Of a DNA stretch of 64,000 nt, positions 40,311 through 53,495 are shown piece by piece. Each line of letters begins with the position of its first letter. Positions within the stretch are counted from its first letter, which is position 1. The DNA comes from Glandiceps talaboti. Taxonomy: Eukaryota; Hemichordata; Enteropneusta; Spengelidae. Made by a program: the position numbers and the translations under genes. The notes beneath the pieces are model-generated. The model searched no databases and was not told where the DNA came from. It was given only the letters and a program-made list of their open reading frames with translations. The stretch is from NCBI RefSeq assembly GCF_964340395.1, contig NC_135564.1, forward strand, positions 6,380,861-6,444,860. Reading direction: 5' to 3'.

Positions 40311-42700
40311 CGTATCATCCCTGTAACAATCCTGTTGTATCCCAGTTCGTCATATCATCCCCTACTTCCAACATATCAACCCTAACTTTAACATATCAAC
40401 CAACACTCAATTATATCAACCCCTGAATCCACCACATCAACCTACAAAATTCACATACATTTCTTTGCATTTCTGTGTAATATTCCACAATAACAACATT
40501 AACATCGAAATCTAAAATATCAAGTGATGTGATTGATGTAAATGTATCATTCTATTGTTCTTGTGGTACTTTATTCTTTATTGACAACACTTTTTCATAT
40601 CAATCTATAACTTCATCTAGCCATCCAAAGTATCTAGTTTAAAATGTGTAAACTGTCTGTGTGGTAGTAACTGCAAACCCTTTGGTTGACAGTATTGTTA
40701 TTATTTATGTACAATTGATACCAATCTAAAGACAAAGTCATGAAAACTTGTTACCAGAATCCCTGGTTTTGGGGTTCATGTAGATTGGTGACCCCTGACC
40801 CAACTTGTTGTTACCATGACTACACATACAATTCACATAGAGTAAATATGACGGGTTCAAAGCAATATCATCTTTCATTCTTTTTAGTTTTCATTGACAC
40901 TTTCATAAACAGAAGTCTGTGCAGTTTGATGAAAATACTGAAAATAATTCTTTGATGTAAATAATTTGACCTTATAGGGTCATGACCTTTGAGGTCACAC
41001 ATCCTGGCTCTTCTAGTATGTGCTAAATGACAATGAATTCACTCACAAAAATAGGGATCACATGACAACATGAACAACAACAACATGATGAGAAGGCTAA
41101 CAATATCTCTCAAATTCTTGGTAAATGTAACGTGACACAATCCTAGTAAAAAAAATTGGCACGTATTTAATACTACTATTTAAAGATATAAGTACAAACT
41201 TAAATGTGGTTTGAGAAAGGTCTGCAAACTATGAAGTCCACTAAACTTATCTAAAATACATTACTGTAAATTCTGGCATCTTAAACATTTCTAGGAAACC
41301 ATTTAATTGTTGCTACAGTGTTGCCCTACTGTTTACTAAATAATAACACTTGCTTTAACTGATCCTATGAAATCTATGTACATCTCGACCTTTGATCTGG
41401 GTAATTATCATATGAAGAAAGTCACCTGATTTTATACAAATCTTTGATTGGCTGTAAGTTGTATCACATGACTAGTTTTAGTGGTTTTAACCAGACATTG
41501 AACAAGTGTAAGATAATATAAACGCAGACATCAACACGCAGTATCAGATTTTGTCAAATACACCCCAAGCAACTTTTGTGGCATTTTTTGTCTCTGATTC
41601 TTAATTTATTTGTCATGTTTTGTGGATATACTGATAAGCCATGTCAAAATCTCACTTACTTGATGACATAACGATATATAGTTACTATGGTCACTGTATT
41701 ATCAACTCAATAAAACTTTTAAAGACAACAACTTAATATCAAGTGCAAAAGTGGGAATTTGTCAACAAATGACAATATATTGCTTGCATGACATTGACTG
41801 AAAATTTATACAATCATTACATGTACAACAATTACCCAATTGATGTGATGTACTGCATGTATACCTTACTAAGTAGTACATCACTATATGTTGTGTGATG
41901 TGTTGCTACTTCAGTATTCAATGTTGAGTTGAAATCACTGTATTACATAACTTTTCACTGTGTGATTGGCTTATGGCTTATAACAATAGGTCAGATTACA
42001 TTTACAGTTACCCAAATGAGAGACTACTTCATTCCTTTTATTCATTCATTTAAACTTGATATTACTCTTGAAAAGCACAGGGGAAAAAATGACAGTCTTC
42101 TGCTGTTAGCCTCTCAGTAAAATAACTACAGCATGACAACAAGTGTTGTACAGTTATTCACTTGCAAGCAACGCTGTCTCTGTCAGGAAAACTAAGCTAT
42201 AATAACAGAATATAACTAAAATACAACAAATGTATCACTAGTCTATCACATGGAAAGTTTAACTTTTACCCAAGGTAAAAGTCTGGACATTTTCATATCT
42301 GGGTGTACTACACATAAATGCAATCTGGACATGCCCCAAATTTAAATACATACAGGAGGTGTAATTATTTCTGAAGTTGAAAATTTTGAGCTTGATTTTG
42401 TAGTATTCAGCGAGTTTTGTGTGACCTGGGCTGCAAAACTTGGGACCAATACAGGTTAGTTTTGCATGGTGAGTTTTTGTATGACAAAGGCTACAAAACT
42501 TGAACCTGTGCAGTATTGTTTTGCTAACTGCAATTTTGATGTGACCTGTGTTGTTCACCCCACATCTGGCAGACATATGCAAATTAACCTACAGTTCAAA
42601 CTTTTGTAAATGTCACTTTTAAATCAAAACTTCATAACTGAACAACTAAATATGATTTCTCATTTTGCTGTATAAAATTAAGTTGAAATTCACAATAAAT
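40311..42700. other. No gene seen
   Basis: Unique AT-rich DNA. A diverged, roughly 60-bp repeat containing TGTGACCTGNGCTGCAAAACTTG occurs at 42410-42555 and explains the Cys/His-rich minus-strand frame there. A Tc-like or LINE protein was not recognised. Confidence 0.4.
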
Positions 42701-42707
42701 GTTTCAG

Positions 42708-42920
42708 AAATATGAGAATTTTTGTTCATGTAATTTGGAGAGAGAGAATGGTCAACAGTGTTGTAGGAGTGAAGTACATATCTGCAACAGGTGTCTGAAC
42801 TACGACTGCACACAGGATCTTGAATATGATGAACATTGCAGCAAATATCATGAACTTTTACATCGATCATACACCCTTAGTTTATGTTTTCCTGACAATG
42901 TCAAGACAGCAATCAGTTAA
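42708..42920 (+). CDS. Cysteine-rich exon-like frame, unrecognised (speculative)
   Basis: After an acceptor-like ATGTTTCAG the frame runs KYENFCSCNLERENGQQCC, then EVHICNRCLNYDCTQ and DEHCSKYHELLHRS, to a stop at 42918-42920. Ten Cys/His candidates fall in about 45 residues, which resembles a small zinc-binding or disulphide module, but the spacing matches no family I can name. No partner exon or poly(A) signal was linked to it. It sits directly 5' of a tandem array and could be chance. Confidence 0.2.
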   Translation, partial: KYENFCSCNLERENGQQCCRSEVHICNRCLNYDCTQDLEYDEHCSKYHELLHRSYTLSLCFPDNVKTAIS

Positions 42921-42944
42921 AAAGATATATTTATAAGATATGTA

Positions 42945-43370
42945 CTCTTGGGTTTGATCTGACAAATCTATGCAGTGATGTGCTGTATCGGTACACAACA
43001 GTTGGGTTTGATCTGACACATCTATGCAGTGATGTGCTGTATCGGTACACAACAGTTGGGTTTGATCTGACACATCTATGCAGTGATGTGCTGTATTGGT
43101 ACACAACAGTGCTTTTTGATCTGTCAAATCTATGCAGTGATGTGCTGTATCAATACACAACAGTTGGGTTTGATCTGACACATCTATGCAGTGATGTGCT
43201 GTATTGGTACACAACAGTGCTTTTTGATCTGTCAAATCTATGCAGTGATGTGCTGTATCAATACACAACAGTTGGTTTTTGATCTGTCAAAACTGTGCAG
43301 TGATGTGCTGTATCGGTACACAGTTGGTTTTTGATCTGTCAAATCTATGCAGTGGTGTGCTTCAGCTAAA
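42945..43370. repeat. 57-bp tandem repeat
   Basis: About seven units contain CTATGCAGTGATGTGCTGTAT, CGGTACACAACAGTTGGG and TTTGATCTGACA. Two unit types (TATCGGTACACAACAGTTGGG and TATTGGTACACAACAGTGCTT) alternate. The 57-bp period (19 codons) keeps frames open on both strands. Confidence 0.95.
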
Positions 43371-44239
43371 TAAATGTTACATGAATTTACAACGACAAAC
43401 TAGACAATAGAAAGACACAGCAAGCTTTCATTTTAAAATCAACTGGTATACTACAATGTACTACGAAAGAATTTTGACAATATAAAGACTCCATTGGAAC
43501 ACAAAACAGAGGTACATTATATGATCAACATACAATGAGTTATAAAGGATACTTTATCTACACAAATGTCCATTCTTATGAATCAACTCATACAAGAGTT
43601 AGCCGGAACACCTGTTGAACTACAGTGAATTGGTATGTTTGACCATACACCGATAAAGTCTTGGAATCATCTTTTTGACAGTTTTTACATCTCAGATCTG
43701 GTGGTCAGTGTCTTTTCAAGACTACTTTATTCCTTCTAATAACATCTACTCATTATTTGGCAAGAAATGATTCTAGCTACTGGGTTTGGCAAGTCTGTTT
43801 GACACTTTTGGCATCTTTGACAATATACACAGCAGTTCCTATAGTAACAAATATCCGTTGATCTATGTATGTTATGCAGTAGTTGGACTACAGCACTTGA
43901 CCTATAGAGGGCGCCATTCAGTTCTACTATTGTTAGACTATTTAGACTATCTCCAAGTGTGTGACTGATATCAATATCATGCTTGGCAAGCCACCCTAAT
44001 TAAATACAAATATCACAAGTCACTGACAAGCATGACTATATAACATGCATTCTATGTGAGTTCATTGATCTCCATACAAATTGCATTTCTTCTATGGTAT
44101 AAAAAGTTCATATTGATCATAGTATCAAATGTATTTAAGACAATGGTATAGAAGGTGATCAGAATCAAATCCTATAGCTGTATCACCAGTCAGAACAAAT
44201 TGTTGCATTCCATTGACATGGCACTTTTTTTTAGGATTG

Positions 44240-44650
44240 CAGTTTTCCAAGGGTATCAGAATGATCCGTTTTCCAGTGAAGTAGGCACCACTGGTAGATT
44301 AGGCTTTACAAAAAGCATTGAGTGTGGTGTTACAATGTAATAATTATTGCAATTTCCAGGAAAATAGGCACCACTGGTAGAGATGGGTGAAATCTTTTCA
44401 ATGGCATCTGAAGATGTTTGATAATCTATTGCAGTTTTCCAGAGAAATAGGCACCACTGGTAGGGAGGGTGTGAAATCTTTTCCAATAGCATATCAAGTT
44501 GATATTAAAAATCGCAGTTTTCCAGAGGAATAGCCACCACCAGTAGAAAAAGATCACATTTTCCATTGGCATCGATGCACTTTTCAACGAAACACACATC
44601 ATTGGTAAAAAAGAATCAAATCTTCCAATCGGAGCATTCCAATGCTAGTA
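44240..44650. repeat. ~90-bp imperfect tandem repeat
   Basis: About five diverged units share GCAGTTTTCCAGNGAAATAG, GCACCACTGGTAG and GTGAAATCTTTTCCAATGGC. Divergence increases toward 44640. Confidence 0.88.
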
Positions 44651-45267
44651 ACAGGTAAAGGCTCTCAGCTTGGCACAAAAGTCAAAGTCACAAAATTGGA
44701 CACAAACAAATCAATGAAGATATTCTGCTTGGCATATAATAGACTCAGTCAGACAGACACATAGAGGAACTGGTGAAAATTTTTCTGCTTGGCATACACA
44801 CTCGGACACACATACACAGGCGACTCTGATAACTGGTTCCAATACTACATACACATTATTTATAATACACTGGGGGATCTAGTCTGTATTATGACTGTAA
44901 GGCAAACGACAAAGACAATGTTATATTAAATTAAATGTGAACATTCTAACAAATTAAGAAAACAAACCATAAGCTGAGAGGTATCAGTTAATGTGACAAA
45001 CCATTAAATCACAATGCAGGTTCAAAAGTAAATAATATGAGAATTCTTTTGTAATAACCATGTTTTCATGGCAGTGATTTATAATGATTTATAACTGTTG
45101 AATAAGTGGAAAGATGTCTCAAATATTACATAAGAAGTAAAATTGATATACAATAAAAATGTACCCCATTGGTGTGGTGTAGATTTATAATTCAGAGATT
45201 GTTTATCTAAAGGCAATCAATCAATCAAGCATTATATTTCTACAGGGAAGGGATCTGTGTGTATGTG

Positions 45268-45334
45268 CCTGTTATACAGGTGGGTGTGAGTGTGTTGGCA
45301 TGTTATGCGTTCATGTTATATATGTGTGTGTGTA

Positions 45335-45371
<37 letters not shown>

Positions 45372-45552
45372 ATGTGCATGTATGTTCTGTATGTGTGTAT
45401 GTTAGTGTGTGTGTGTATGTGTGTGTGTGTGTGGGGGGGGGGGGAGGGGTAGGTAGGTGTGTGTGTGTATGTTAGTGTGTGTGGGTATTTTGGTGTGTGT
45501 GTGTGTGTGTGTGTGAGGGGTAGGTAAGTGTGTGTGCATGCATGTTGGTATG

Positions 45553-45609
<57 letters not shown>

Positions 45610-45655
45610 TTTGGTGTGTGTGTGGGAGGGGTAGGTATATGTGTGTGCATGCATG
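45268..45655. repeat. GT-rich compound microsatellite
   Basis: Several (GT)n runs are separated by TATGTTAGTGTG, GGGGGGGGGGGAGGGGTAGG and GCATGCATG phrases. The GAGGGGTAGGTA phrase recurs three times, so the compound block has been partly duplicated. Confidence 0.95.
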
Positions 45656-45839
45656 TAGTCATTATTTCATACTTAAGAATCATTGCAAACTATGCTATAT
45701 TAAATTTTAAAAGGTCAGACTACAACGAAAACACACACCAACTTGAGCATTTCCATGGCCTGTACTTTTCTGATTCCAACAGACGTAATTTCAGACCTCC
45801 TTAAATTGCCTTTACTCATGACATCATACTTTTTAAAGT

Positions 45840-45845
45840 TTTATT
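45840..45845 (-). terminator. Poly(A) signal AATAAA for the CDC42SE gene (candidate)
   Basis: AATAAA on the minus strand, about 215 nt beyond the stop codon at 46059-46061. It is the nearest canonical hexamer found. Confidence 0.45.
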
Positions 45846-46058
45846 TATAATGACAATAATCTCTATTTAAAGTATCAAATTTTTAAAATTCCATTCATTA
45901 ATACACTTAAAGAGCTGCCAATACCACCAGAGGAGAATATTGTGTTTCAAAGTTACATACATTGGAAAGAAGACTAGATTTCCTTCCTATCAATAACATT
46001 TAGCAATTATGGATTTAGATTTCACTACTACATTGATTTAGAGTTACAAATACTAAAC

Positions 46059-46166
46059 TCAATGGCTTACCTCTTTCGGTAAATCCCCTACTGCAATTTC
46101 TACATGTACTGGTGAGATATTGTTATAACCTCCTTTTGACTTCATCTGTGTTTGGATTGTACCTAT
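46059..46166 (-). CDS. CDC42SE: CDC42 small effector (SPEC-like), coding exon 3
   Basis: The C-terminal exon, 36 codons including the stop: IGTIQTQMKSKGGYNN, then ISPVHVEIAVGDLPKEVSH. It aligns with the tail of vertebrate CDC42SE2 (SSIQNQMQSKGGYGGG, PANVQMQLVD). The acceptor is excellent (TTTCTTTTCTTACCACTGTAG). Phase 0 matches the previous exon. A GTAAGC donor-like sequence sits at GAG|GTAAGCC four codons before the stop. An alternative final exon that replaces VSH is therefore possible, though in relatives this exon carries the stop. Confidence 0.9.
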   Translation of the reverse strand: MGTIQTQMKSKGGYNNISPVHVEIAVGDLPKEVSH

Positions 46167-46789
46167 CTACAGTGGTAAGAAAAGAAACAACACAACATGA
46201 GTATCACAATACATGTACTAGTAAAAAACACGACGATCACAACACTGCAAACAGCACAACATGACTTTTCTTGATGTGTAGATGTTATGTCCGCCAAACC
46301 GAATTGCTCATTTGGGATAATAAAGTTATTCAATTGTATGACTTTCACAATATTAGGGAAAAAACACGACAATGACAACACTGCAAACAGCACTGTAAAT
46401 TCTATAATACTGCTAGAGGCAAGTTGGAAAAAGCGGCCTTATAACTTTAGTAAACCACAGAGTCAGAGTTAGAATTCACTCCTTCCCCTCCCTGGTGTTT
46501 TATCACTTTCCACTATATGATTCAAAAAAGACATATCATGTCTATGGCATTCCTTGTATTGTAATTGCAGTACTTCCAATTGTCACACACTATAACAGTA
46601 ACAACAATATGTCATTGAATTACACCCCCTGGCTGCTTTTATAGTCGTCTTCCTGTGCACACAGCAGAGCATGGGGAATGTGGGTCTGTCTATTCAGCCA
46701 TGTGTTGACTACTACACATCATAGGAGTTCATTCTCCATATAAACATACAATCCTCCATCCCTCTCACTCCTATATCATCTTTTTATTT

Positions 46790-47530
<741 letters not shown>

Positions 47531-47536
47531 ACTTAC

Positions 47537-47641
47537 TTGAGATGGTCCTTGGGGTGAAGCCACATCTCCTGACCCTATATGACCTGTATGTACAAAATTA
47601 GTTGGTTCTCCTATCATACTGATATCTATCCTCCGCCTCTT
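47537..47641 (-). CDS. CDC42SE: CDC42 small effector (SPEC-like), coding exon 2 with the CRIB motif
   Basis: 35 codons in phase 0 at both ends: [20 protein letters not shown], then [15 protein letters not shown]. This is the basic stretch plus CRIB core ([17 protein letters not shown] fits ISxPxxFxHxxHxG) that binds GTP-loaded Cdc42. Vertebrate CDC42SE2 reads [20 protein letters not shown] at this point. The acceptor is GTGATTTGTTTCAG and the donor CTCAA|GTAAGT. CDC42SE proteins act at the plasma membrane on actin organisation, for example in T cells and phagocytes. Its 3' end and donor have been copied repeatedly in the adjoining intron. Confidence 0.95.
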
Positions 47642-48155
47642 CTGAAACAAATCACATACAAACAACATAAACATTGACCATTATATCCAATATTTACAAT
47701 CAAATATCTTGAACTGCATCACATTGACAAAGGAACAAGTCATTTCATGTCGAAATTGTATCTATCTCCTCAAGTTTTAGTCCCCTCAAAAAGTATGCAT
47801 TCTCGGTAGTTGGACTGATCTTTGTTTATTCAACAAATTCATACTCGCATTGACCTTTGAAATTGACCTTGAAGGTCAACTCAAGGTCACTCAGTAATCC
47901 CTTTAAAGTACTGTGGTTGTATGTTTCATGTCAAAATAAGTTCAGGATGTGTATCAGATCATATCATTTTTTGTTACATTTATAGTTTATGTGTTACCAT
48001 ACATGGATTAGACAATTTTATAAAGCCAGTTTGTATTACATCAATATTTCTCAGATATTGTGAAAACATTTTTTTTGAGACAAGATAATTGTCATCTTAT
48101 AACAACTGTACATATAACATTATGTGTATATACTTCCAAGTGCATGTGCATGTAC

Positions 48156-48271
48156 ACATACATACATACATACATACATACATACATACATACATACATA
48201 CATACATACATACATACACATACATGTACATACATACATACATACATACATACATACATACATACATACAT
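48156..48271. repeat. (CATA)n microsatellite
   Basis: About 28 CATA units with one CACATACATGTA interruption near 48218-48230, inside CDC42SE intron 1. Confidence 0.97.
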
Positions 48272-48399
48272 CATATAATATCCAAGCATACATGTACATG
48301 TATACATTCAATGATCATGCATACATGCCCATCAAAACACATACACACAAACACACAGAGGCAAACCGACAAAACCTAGCTACCACTTGAAGTAAGCAA

Positions 48400-50600
48400 A
48401 TCCAAAGAAACACGAGGGAAAGCCATTTCTATGTTCAAGATCAAACGAAACCAAGTTTCATAATTAGTTGTTATTTTGTACATATTATCATTGCCTTGGG
48501 TGATTGTTGGTTGTTTCATGGTCTATACACTGTCACTACATGTTGTGGCATACCTTGAAACATTACATCAGACAATTGCCTAACTAGTCAAACATATCAG
48601 TATGAGAGTTGAAAGGAGAATTTAACTCATTTGACTATTACATTACCTTGAAGGCCATCATCTAAGGCCGTATACATAATACATGTATATTTGTCATCAC
48701 ATTGATAAATTCAATTATACTATAGTAGAAATCCTTCTATAATGTTGTCATTGTTTTAACTTGTATCGGTAGTGATGACAACATTACTGTTAGTAACACT
48801 TTTCCAACCACCATTGAACATTTCTATCCTTGGTTCTCAGATTTCATTGATTGGTAGACATGTATAATTCATAAAGCGTAGTACAATCAAACAATTCTAA
48901 ATTTAAAATATGTTGGTTTATTTGCCTGTGTGTGGTTTCCATAGGGTGTTTAGAAAAAAGACAAGGTGGGAGGCACTAGGGAATTTGTTAGAAATACATA
49001 GTCAACGCCGTCCTAAAAACACAACATGATTTATATACTACTGCTAATGAAGGCTATTATAGTGTGGTTGTATTTTCCCTTGGTCTTCATGACTGCTACC
49101 TTTGTCATATACTACCAAACACAATCAAAACTATTAATATGGAACAAGAACAGAGTATAAACAGATCACAAACATGTTCAGATCCGGTTCGCTTAGACTT
49201 GTCTCAGAACTGACCGCAGCTGCTACAAATTCCATAGCTATAACATGTACATTATTGGAGTTAAATATTCATTGCCACTGTATTGACTACTACAAAAATT
49301 ATATTTTCTACAATATGAAACACCTTAAATATACATAATAGTTTTCTGTAATTATTTAGTATAATGGAAGAGTGGGTATAATTCACAGGTAGCCCATTCA
49401 TTACACATACTGCTATATTATAGTTTATCTGTCCATATCTAAGACTCATATTCATAAACAGAACCTATACATCCATACAAATGTAGAAATTACTATAAGT
49501 TGGTGGTTTTCATTTCTTTGATATGTGGAATACATGAAGGGGGGGAGGGGGGGGGGAGTGTATCCAGTCAGTCAGTCATTATGCTGTTGTTTTACCCTGA
49601 AGGGGTTGTTGACCTTTTAAGGTTGACTTGTAGAACATCATACATATTTATAACTTGCTATGTCTGTTTATTTGTTATGGTTTCTCAAGCTGTGAAAACA
49701 TCAAACCGAGTCAGTGAGTGCTACATTTGTCTATCCATCTCTGCATCTCAGTCTATACAAGTATATGTCCATCTGTCTATTTACAACCACTTCCTCACTG
49801 TCTGCCTATCTCTGTTTGAGGCCATCTTGAAAGACCACCTGTTGCAAGATCTTTTCATATTTGTTTTTCCCAGTCTGTGTATATCTTTTTGTACGAGTTT
49901 CTGCTAATCTTCATGTATGAATTGATTCAAGCCAGGATGTATGTCTGTGTGCCTTGTTTATCTCAGTATATGTCGGCCTGTCTGTCTGTCGGCATGTCTG
50001 TCTACACATCCGTCTGCAGTGTTCATATAGAAAACATATCTATGTCTGCTTGAATGGTTATATGCCTGTCAGTCAGTCTGTTGTTTGCATGTATAAAAAT
50101 CTACCGACAAATATCAACCTGTCATGACTATGAAGGATTGAATATTTTAAATGTACCAATATTTCAGTCTATCTGACAGACTGACTGACTGGTTTGTTTA
50201 CTTTTACCTGACTGTCTGTCTGGCAATATGAACCTACAGTGACTTGATTGTGAATTATGTTTGAACATTTCTGGAGCTACTTGACTGTGACTAGTCTTTC
50301 TACCAGGTCTATCAATACAGAACACAAAGCTATACTTCTTGTTGTGAATTGGCGTATGCTTTGAAATTTCTTTAAGTGCCTTGCAGTTTCTATCTCAATC
50401 TGTTTATTTATCTATCTGCGTCCCAACACAACACACAATCTTACATCTTGAGGTTGTCATGGTGAATTGGAGTATGTGTTTTAATATTTCTGTCTATAGT
50501 TGCTTGTTAGTTTACTTATCTAATTTATGTTTACCTGTACACCTCTCAACATGGAACAAAGCCTGACCAGCTGTGGTCATGAATTGGCATACATGTATGA
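48400..50600. other. CDC42SE intron 1, no further gene seen
   Basis: AT-rich sequence with a G-rich run at 49540-49558 and scattered CTGT/CAGT motifs near 49960-50220. Diverged roughly 140-bp units built around GAACACAGCCTTACCTGTTGTGG and GTGAATTGGCATATG occur between 50270 and 50660. That means the sequence flanking exon 1 has weak internal repetition too. Confidence 0.4.
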
Positions 50601-50666
50601 TTGTGTTAATATTTCTGTGTCTGTCTGTCTATTTGTCTGCCTCTCAAATACAGAACACAGCCTTAC

Positions 50667-50723
50667 CTGTTGTGGTTGTTGTGTAATGCAGCATGTAAAA
50701 CACACCCATGTGGTATCACCCAT
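50667..50723 (-). CDS. CDC42SE: CDC42 small effector (SPEC-like), coding exon 1
   Basis: 19 codons, MGDTTWVCFTCCITQQPQQ, ending at CAG|GTAAGG in phase 0. This matches the conserved N-terminus of vertebrate CDC42SE (MSEFWLCFNCCIAEQPQPK). The adjacent cysteines (residues 11 and 12, with Cys8 nearby) are the palmitoylation site that anchors the family to membranes. An in-frame ATG five codons upstream (MGNSK) could be used instead, but the shorter start aligns better. With the exons at 47537 and 46059 it yields an 89-residue protein, against 84 in human CDC42SE2. Upstream untranslated exons and the promoter were not located. Confidence 0.9.
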
Positions 50724-51682
50724 CTTGGAGTTCCCCATACATGAATGAGATGGCAAACAAACACACAGTGTTAATACCAGATGGTGCAGGTCACCTGAAG
50801 GCACTTAGGAATACAAGTGATCACTGTCCACCCACTTTCTCTCTCTCTCGTCTTGTCTCTCTCGTTTTCTTTATCCGTGTCACTCAATTCACCGTTCAGT
50901 ATTACTTCCTTGCTGTTTGTTCACTGAAACCAAAGTGAAAGAAAAGAAACAAATTATTCCAGCCATCAAAATAATTTGAATGAATTAAATGTTTTGTAAG
51001 TGTATAAATATATGTCTATAAACATGAAAACTGATTCAAGAATACTATAAAAATCAAAATGTTCTATTTTGTGGAAAACAAGAGCTACCAGACGTCACAC
51101 TTGTGTGAAGTTTGTCAATTGCCACCATAGCCACCATAGACCAAAATCTGCCCTACATGTAGTCTGACAACGCATTCACTGTACACTTACTTATCAGTAT
51201 TGTTGGTAATTCAGTCACAGTACAGACACTGTGTGAACAGTCATCAAACCAACTACAGGTCTATGTAATACTGACAGACTACTCCAGGACTAGCTGACAG
51301 ACAGGTCAAATACACACAATAGCACTAATGTATTGTAGACACAACTCAAGGCATACTACAATACACCTCTTTGAAAGCATACCATCATGTGATCACAAAC
51401 GACCTTATTATTATAAAAACAACCCGACCCTCTTTTCACTACCACTTTTTTCATGTACTTTTTTTTACCAGACGGGACAAATAGGGTGTTGGAACTATAT
51501 GCTTTCCAAAGTTTCTGTGAACTTCCAAAGTGAAATTATAACAGCTATGTTTCAATCATACTACCTGATGTTTCAGACCACTAAAATAGTTCTGTATACA
51601 AACGGATGTAACTAATACTTACTTTGAATGTCTGGCAATGAATTAATTACATTTATTTAATTATTCATTAATTATTAACAAG

Positions 51683-51842
51683 TTTGGACAAAGACAGGAT
51701 TGAATGTGATGACCTCTGCTTGAGGTCACTTGATGTGAATGAACTGTATGACAAATACATGTCATTTCAAGACATAGAAACTGAGCAACCGGACAATATT
51801 TCCCAGCATGCACTTTGCTATTGTACAAATGGACACCTGCAG
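51683..51842 (+). CDS. Candidate penultimate exon of an unrecognised plus-strand gene
   Basis: An open frame reads LDKDRIECDDLCLRSLDVNE, LYDKYMSFQDIETEQPDN, ISQHALCYCTNGHLQ, ending CTGCAG|GTTAGG in phase 0. The acceptor ATTATTAACAAG is poor in pyrimidines. The acidic, charged composition looks coding, but I recognise no family. It joins in frame to the exon at 52065. It lies upstream of, and opposite in strand to, the CDC42SE start, and no earlier exon was found. It could be chance. Confidence 0.3.
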
Positions 51843-52064
51843 GTTAGGGTGTGCACTTTGTTAAACTTCTAACTAAAGTATACAATACTTAGAACAATGA
51901 AACATTTTAAGTAAAGGTTTATGTAAGCACAGTACTTCAAACTATATGTACAAAACAAACTATTCAGAAGACAAATATCAGCTAGCTCACCTTTAATAAT
52001 AATTCTGTTTTGAAATCACAATGTGTCTATCAAATTATTATTCAAATCAGTATTTTTTTTTCAG

Positions 52065-52154
52065 GTAAAAAGTTATCTCATTATGTCACTACAAGAAAGA
52101 CGTCATCATTTTCACATTCATATCAACCCTGCATCAACTACGTATTACACATAA
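52065..52154 (+). CDS. Candidate terminal exon of the same unrecognised plus-strand gene
   Basis: After a strong acceptor (TATTTTTTTTTCAG) the phase-0 frame gives VKSYLIMSLQERRHHFHIHI and NPASTTYYT, then TAA. An AATAAA follows at 52267-52272. The combination of poly-T acceptor, phase match to 51842, short 3' UTR and poly(A) signal supports a real 3' end, but there is no homology evidence. Confidence 0.3.
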   Translation, partial: VKSYLIMSLQERRHHFHIHINPASTTYYT

Positions 52155-52266
52155 CAATGTTGTCAAATAACCTCTTTAGAAGTCTACCAGTGTAATTTCC
52201 TGCATAATTACTACCAATTTTGTGTTTATATTCTCAGACTACCATCCATAATCATCAAATAACGTC

Positions 52267-52272
52267 AATAAA
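52267..52272 (+). terminator. Candidate poly(A) signal AATAAA
   Basis: AATAAA in ACGTCAATAAAACATGC, 113 nt after the stop of the candidate exon at 52065-52154. Confidence 0.3.
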
Positions 52273-52720
52273 ACATGCTAGATACCTTCAACTAATTTCA
52301 ACACAAACCAGTGCCTATGAGTCAGCTTCCATATTGAGATGTTGACATCATATCTTGCATAGATCCATGTCATGTCTAATTTAAGTATTATATTTCTGAT
52401 AGTGATGTATCATGATCAATTTCTACATGACTAAAATAGATATCACATCAGCAACTGTACTAAAATAATTACAACCTTACATACATGTCGCAATACTACA
52501 ACACACTACTTATTATACCATGCAAAAGCCAAGTTATCATCTTTGAACAGAAAACATGGATTAATTATATACCCTGGTCATTCTCCAACACAACAACCAG
52601 TGTCATAAATTATGCTTGAGGAGTTACAAAGTGTATAATTATATCATTCCCCAATATTTTTCTTCATTCAGCTGGTAAATACTCATGCCCTAAGGGTTTG
52701 TTATTACTTGTCTACTGACT

Positions 52721-52790
52721 CATAGTGACAAGGACCCTTTAGGTCACTTATCATATTTTCATTGCTTGACTAAAGAAAAATATTGGAAAT
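52721..52790. repeat. Dispersed repeat copy A (AGTGACAAGG...GGTCACTT)
   Basis: Shares AGTGACAAGGNCNCTTAGGTCACTTNTNATTTTC and GACTAAAGAAAAATAT-type sequence with 60267-60375, 7.5 kb away in the same orientation. This is consistent with an interspersed repeat family of unknown type. Confidence 0.65.
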
Positions 52791-53495
52791 AATGTACATG
52801 TACAAAATAACAATACTAATAACTGTACTGAGTGAAAATGTGCTGATGTCAATTTTTACTAAATATCTGGACATATCAATCTAACATCAATAACTTAGTG
52901 TACATCATTTATTTGAACACATAATAATTCCCAATTATTAATGGTTACAAAGCTCAGATGAAATAAATAAAAGAAAAGAAAATCAAAGTATACAGAAAAT
53001 GAATAGAAAAAAAATAATTAGAAATCTATAACATAATTGAAATAATAACAATGAGTTATATGAGTTATATGATATAATTCATGTAACTCACTATCATGTG
53101 TCATTATGAGTATAGGTGTTACTGTCTCATATCTGAACATACACGTATGTTTATACATTGTACAACATTAATTATAATATCATCCATAGTCATTAGCCTC
53201 ATTAAGGATATCAATTTTGAATCATTCCATAAATTTTCATAGTGGACATCTGATTCTAGTTATACAGCTGGCAACTCTAGACAAAACATCATTTGTATTC
53301 TTAATATTTTTAAGGTTACTGTTACAGTTTCAATAGCTCCTAACAACTTAATCAAACATCTTATATTCTTTTCTCATGTGTTGTGAATTGTTAGATATTA
53401 ACTGTTTGTCACAAAGTATCAAACCAAGCACAAAAGTTCAGTTGACAATATAATATTGACAACTTGAATTGTTGAGTCAATAATACAAAACTCAC

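Noticed and set aside
39661-40426. Plus-strand frames of 221 and 234 codons (HITTSHFYPSQ type)
   Set aside because: Generated by the ~75-bp tandem repeat; two frames are open at once.
45705-45820. Minus-strand frame MSKGNLRRSEITSVGIRKVQ... as a possible extra CDC42SE exon
   Set aside because: No convincing acceptor, and family alignment places the stop at 46059.
51476-51615. Plus-strand open block after TTTTTTTTACCAG (TGQIGCWNYMLSKVSV...)
   Set aside because: It ends in a stop with no donor or poly(A) signal linked, and no family is recognised.
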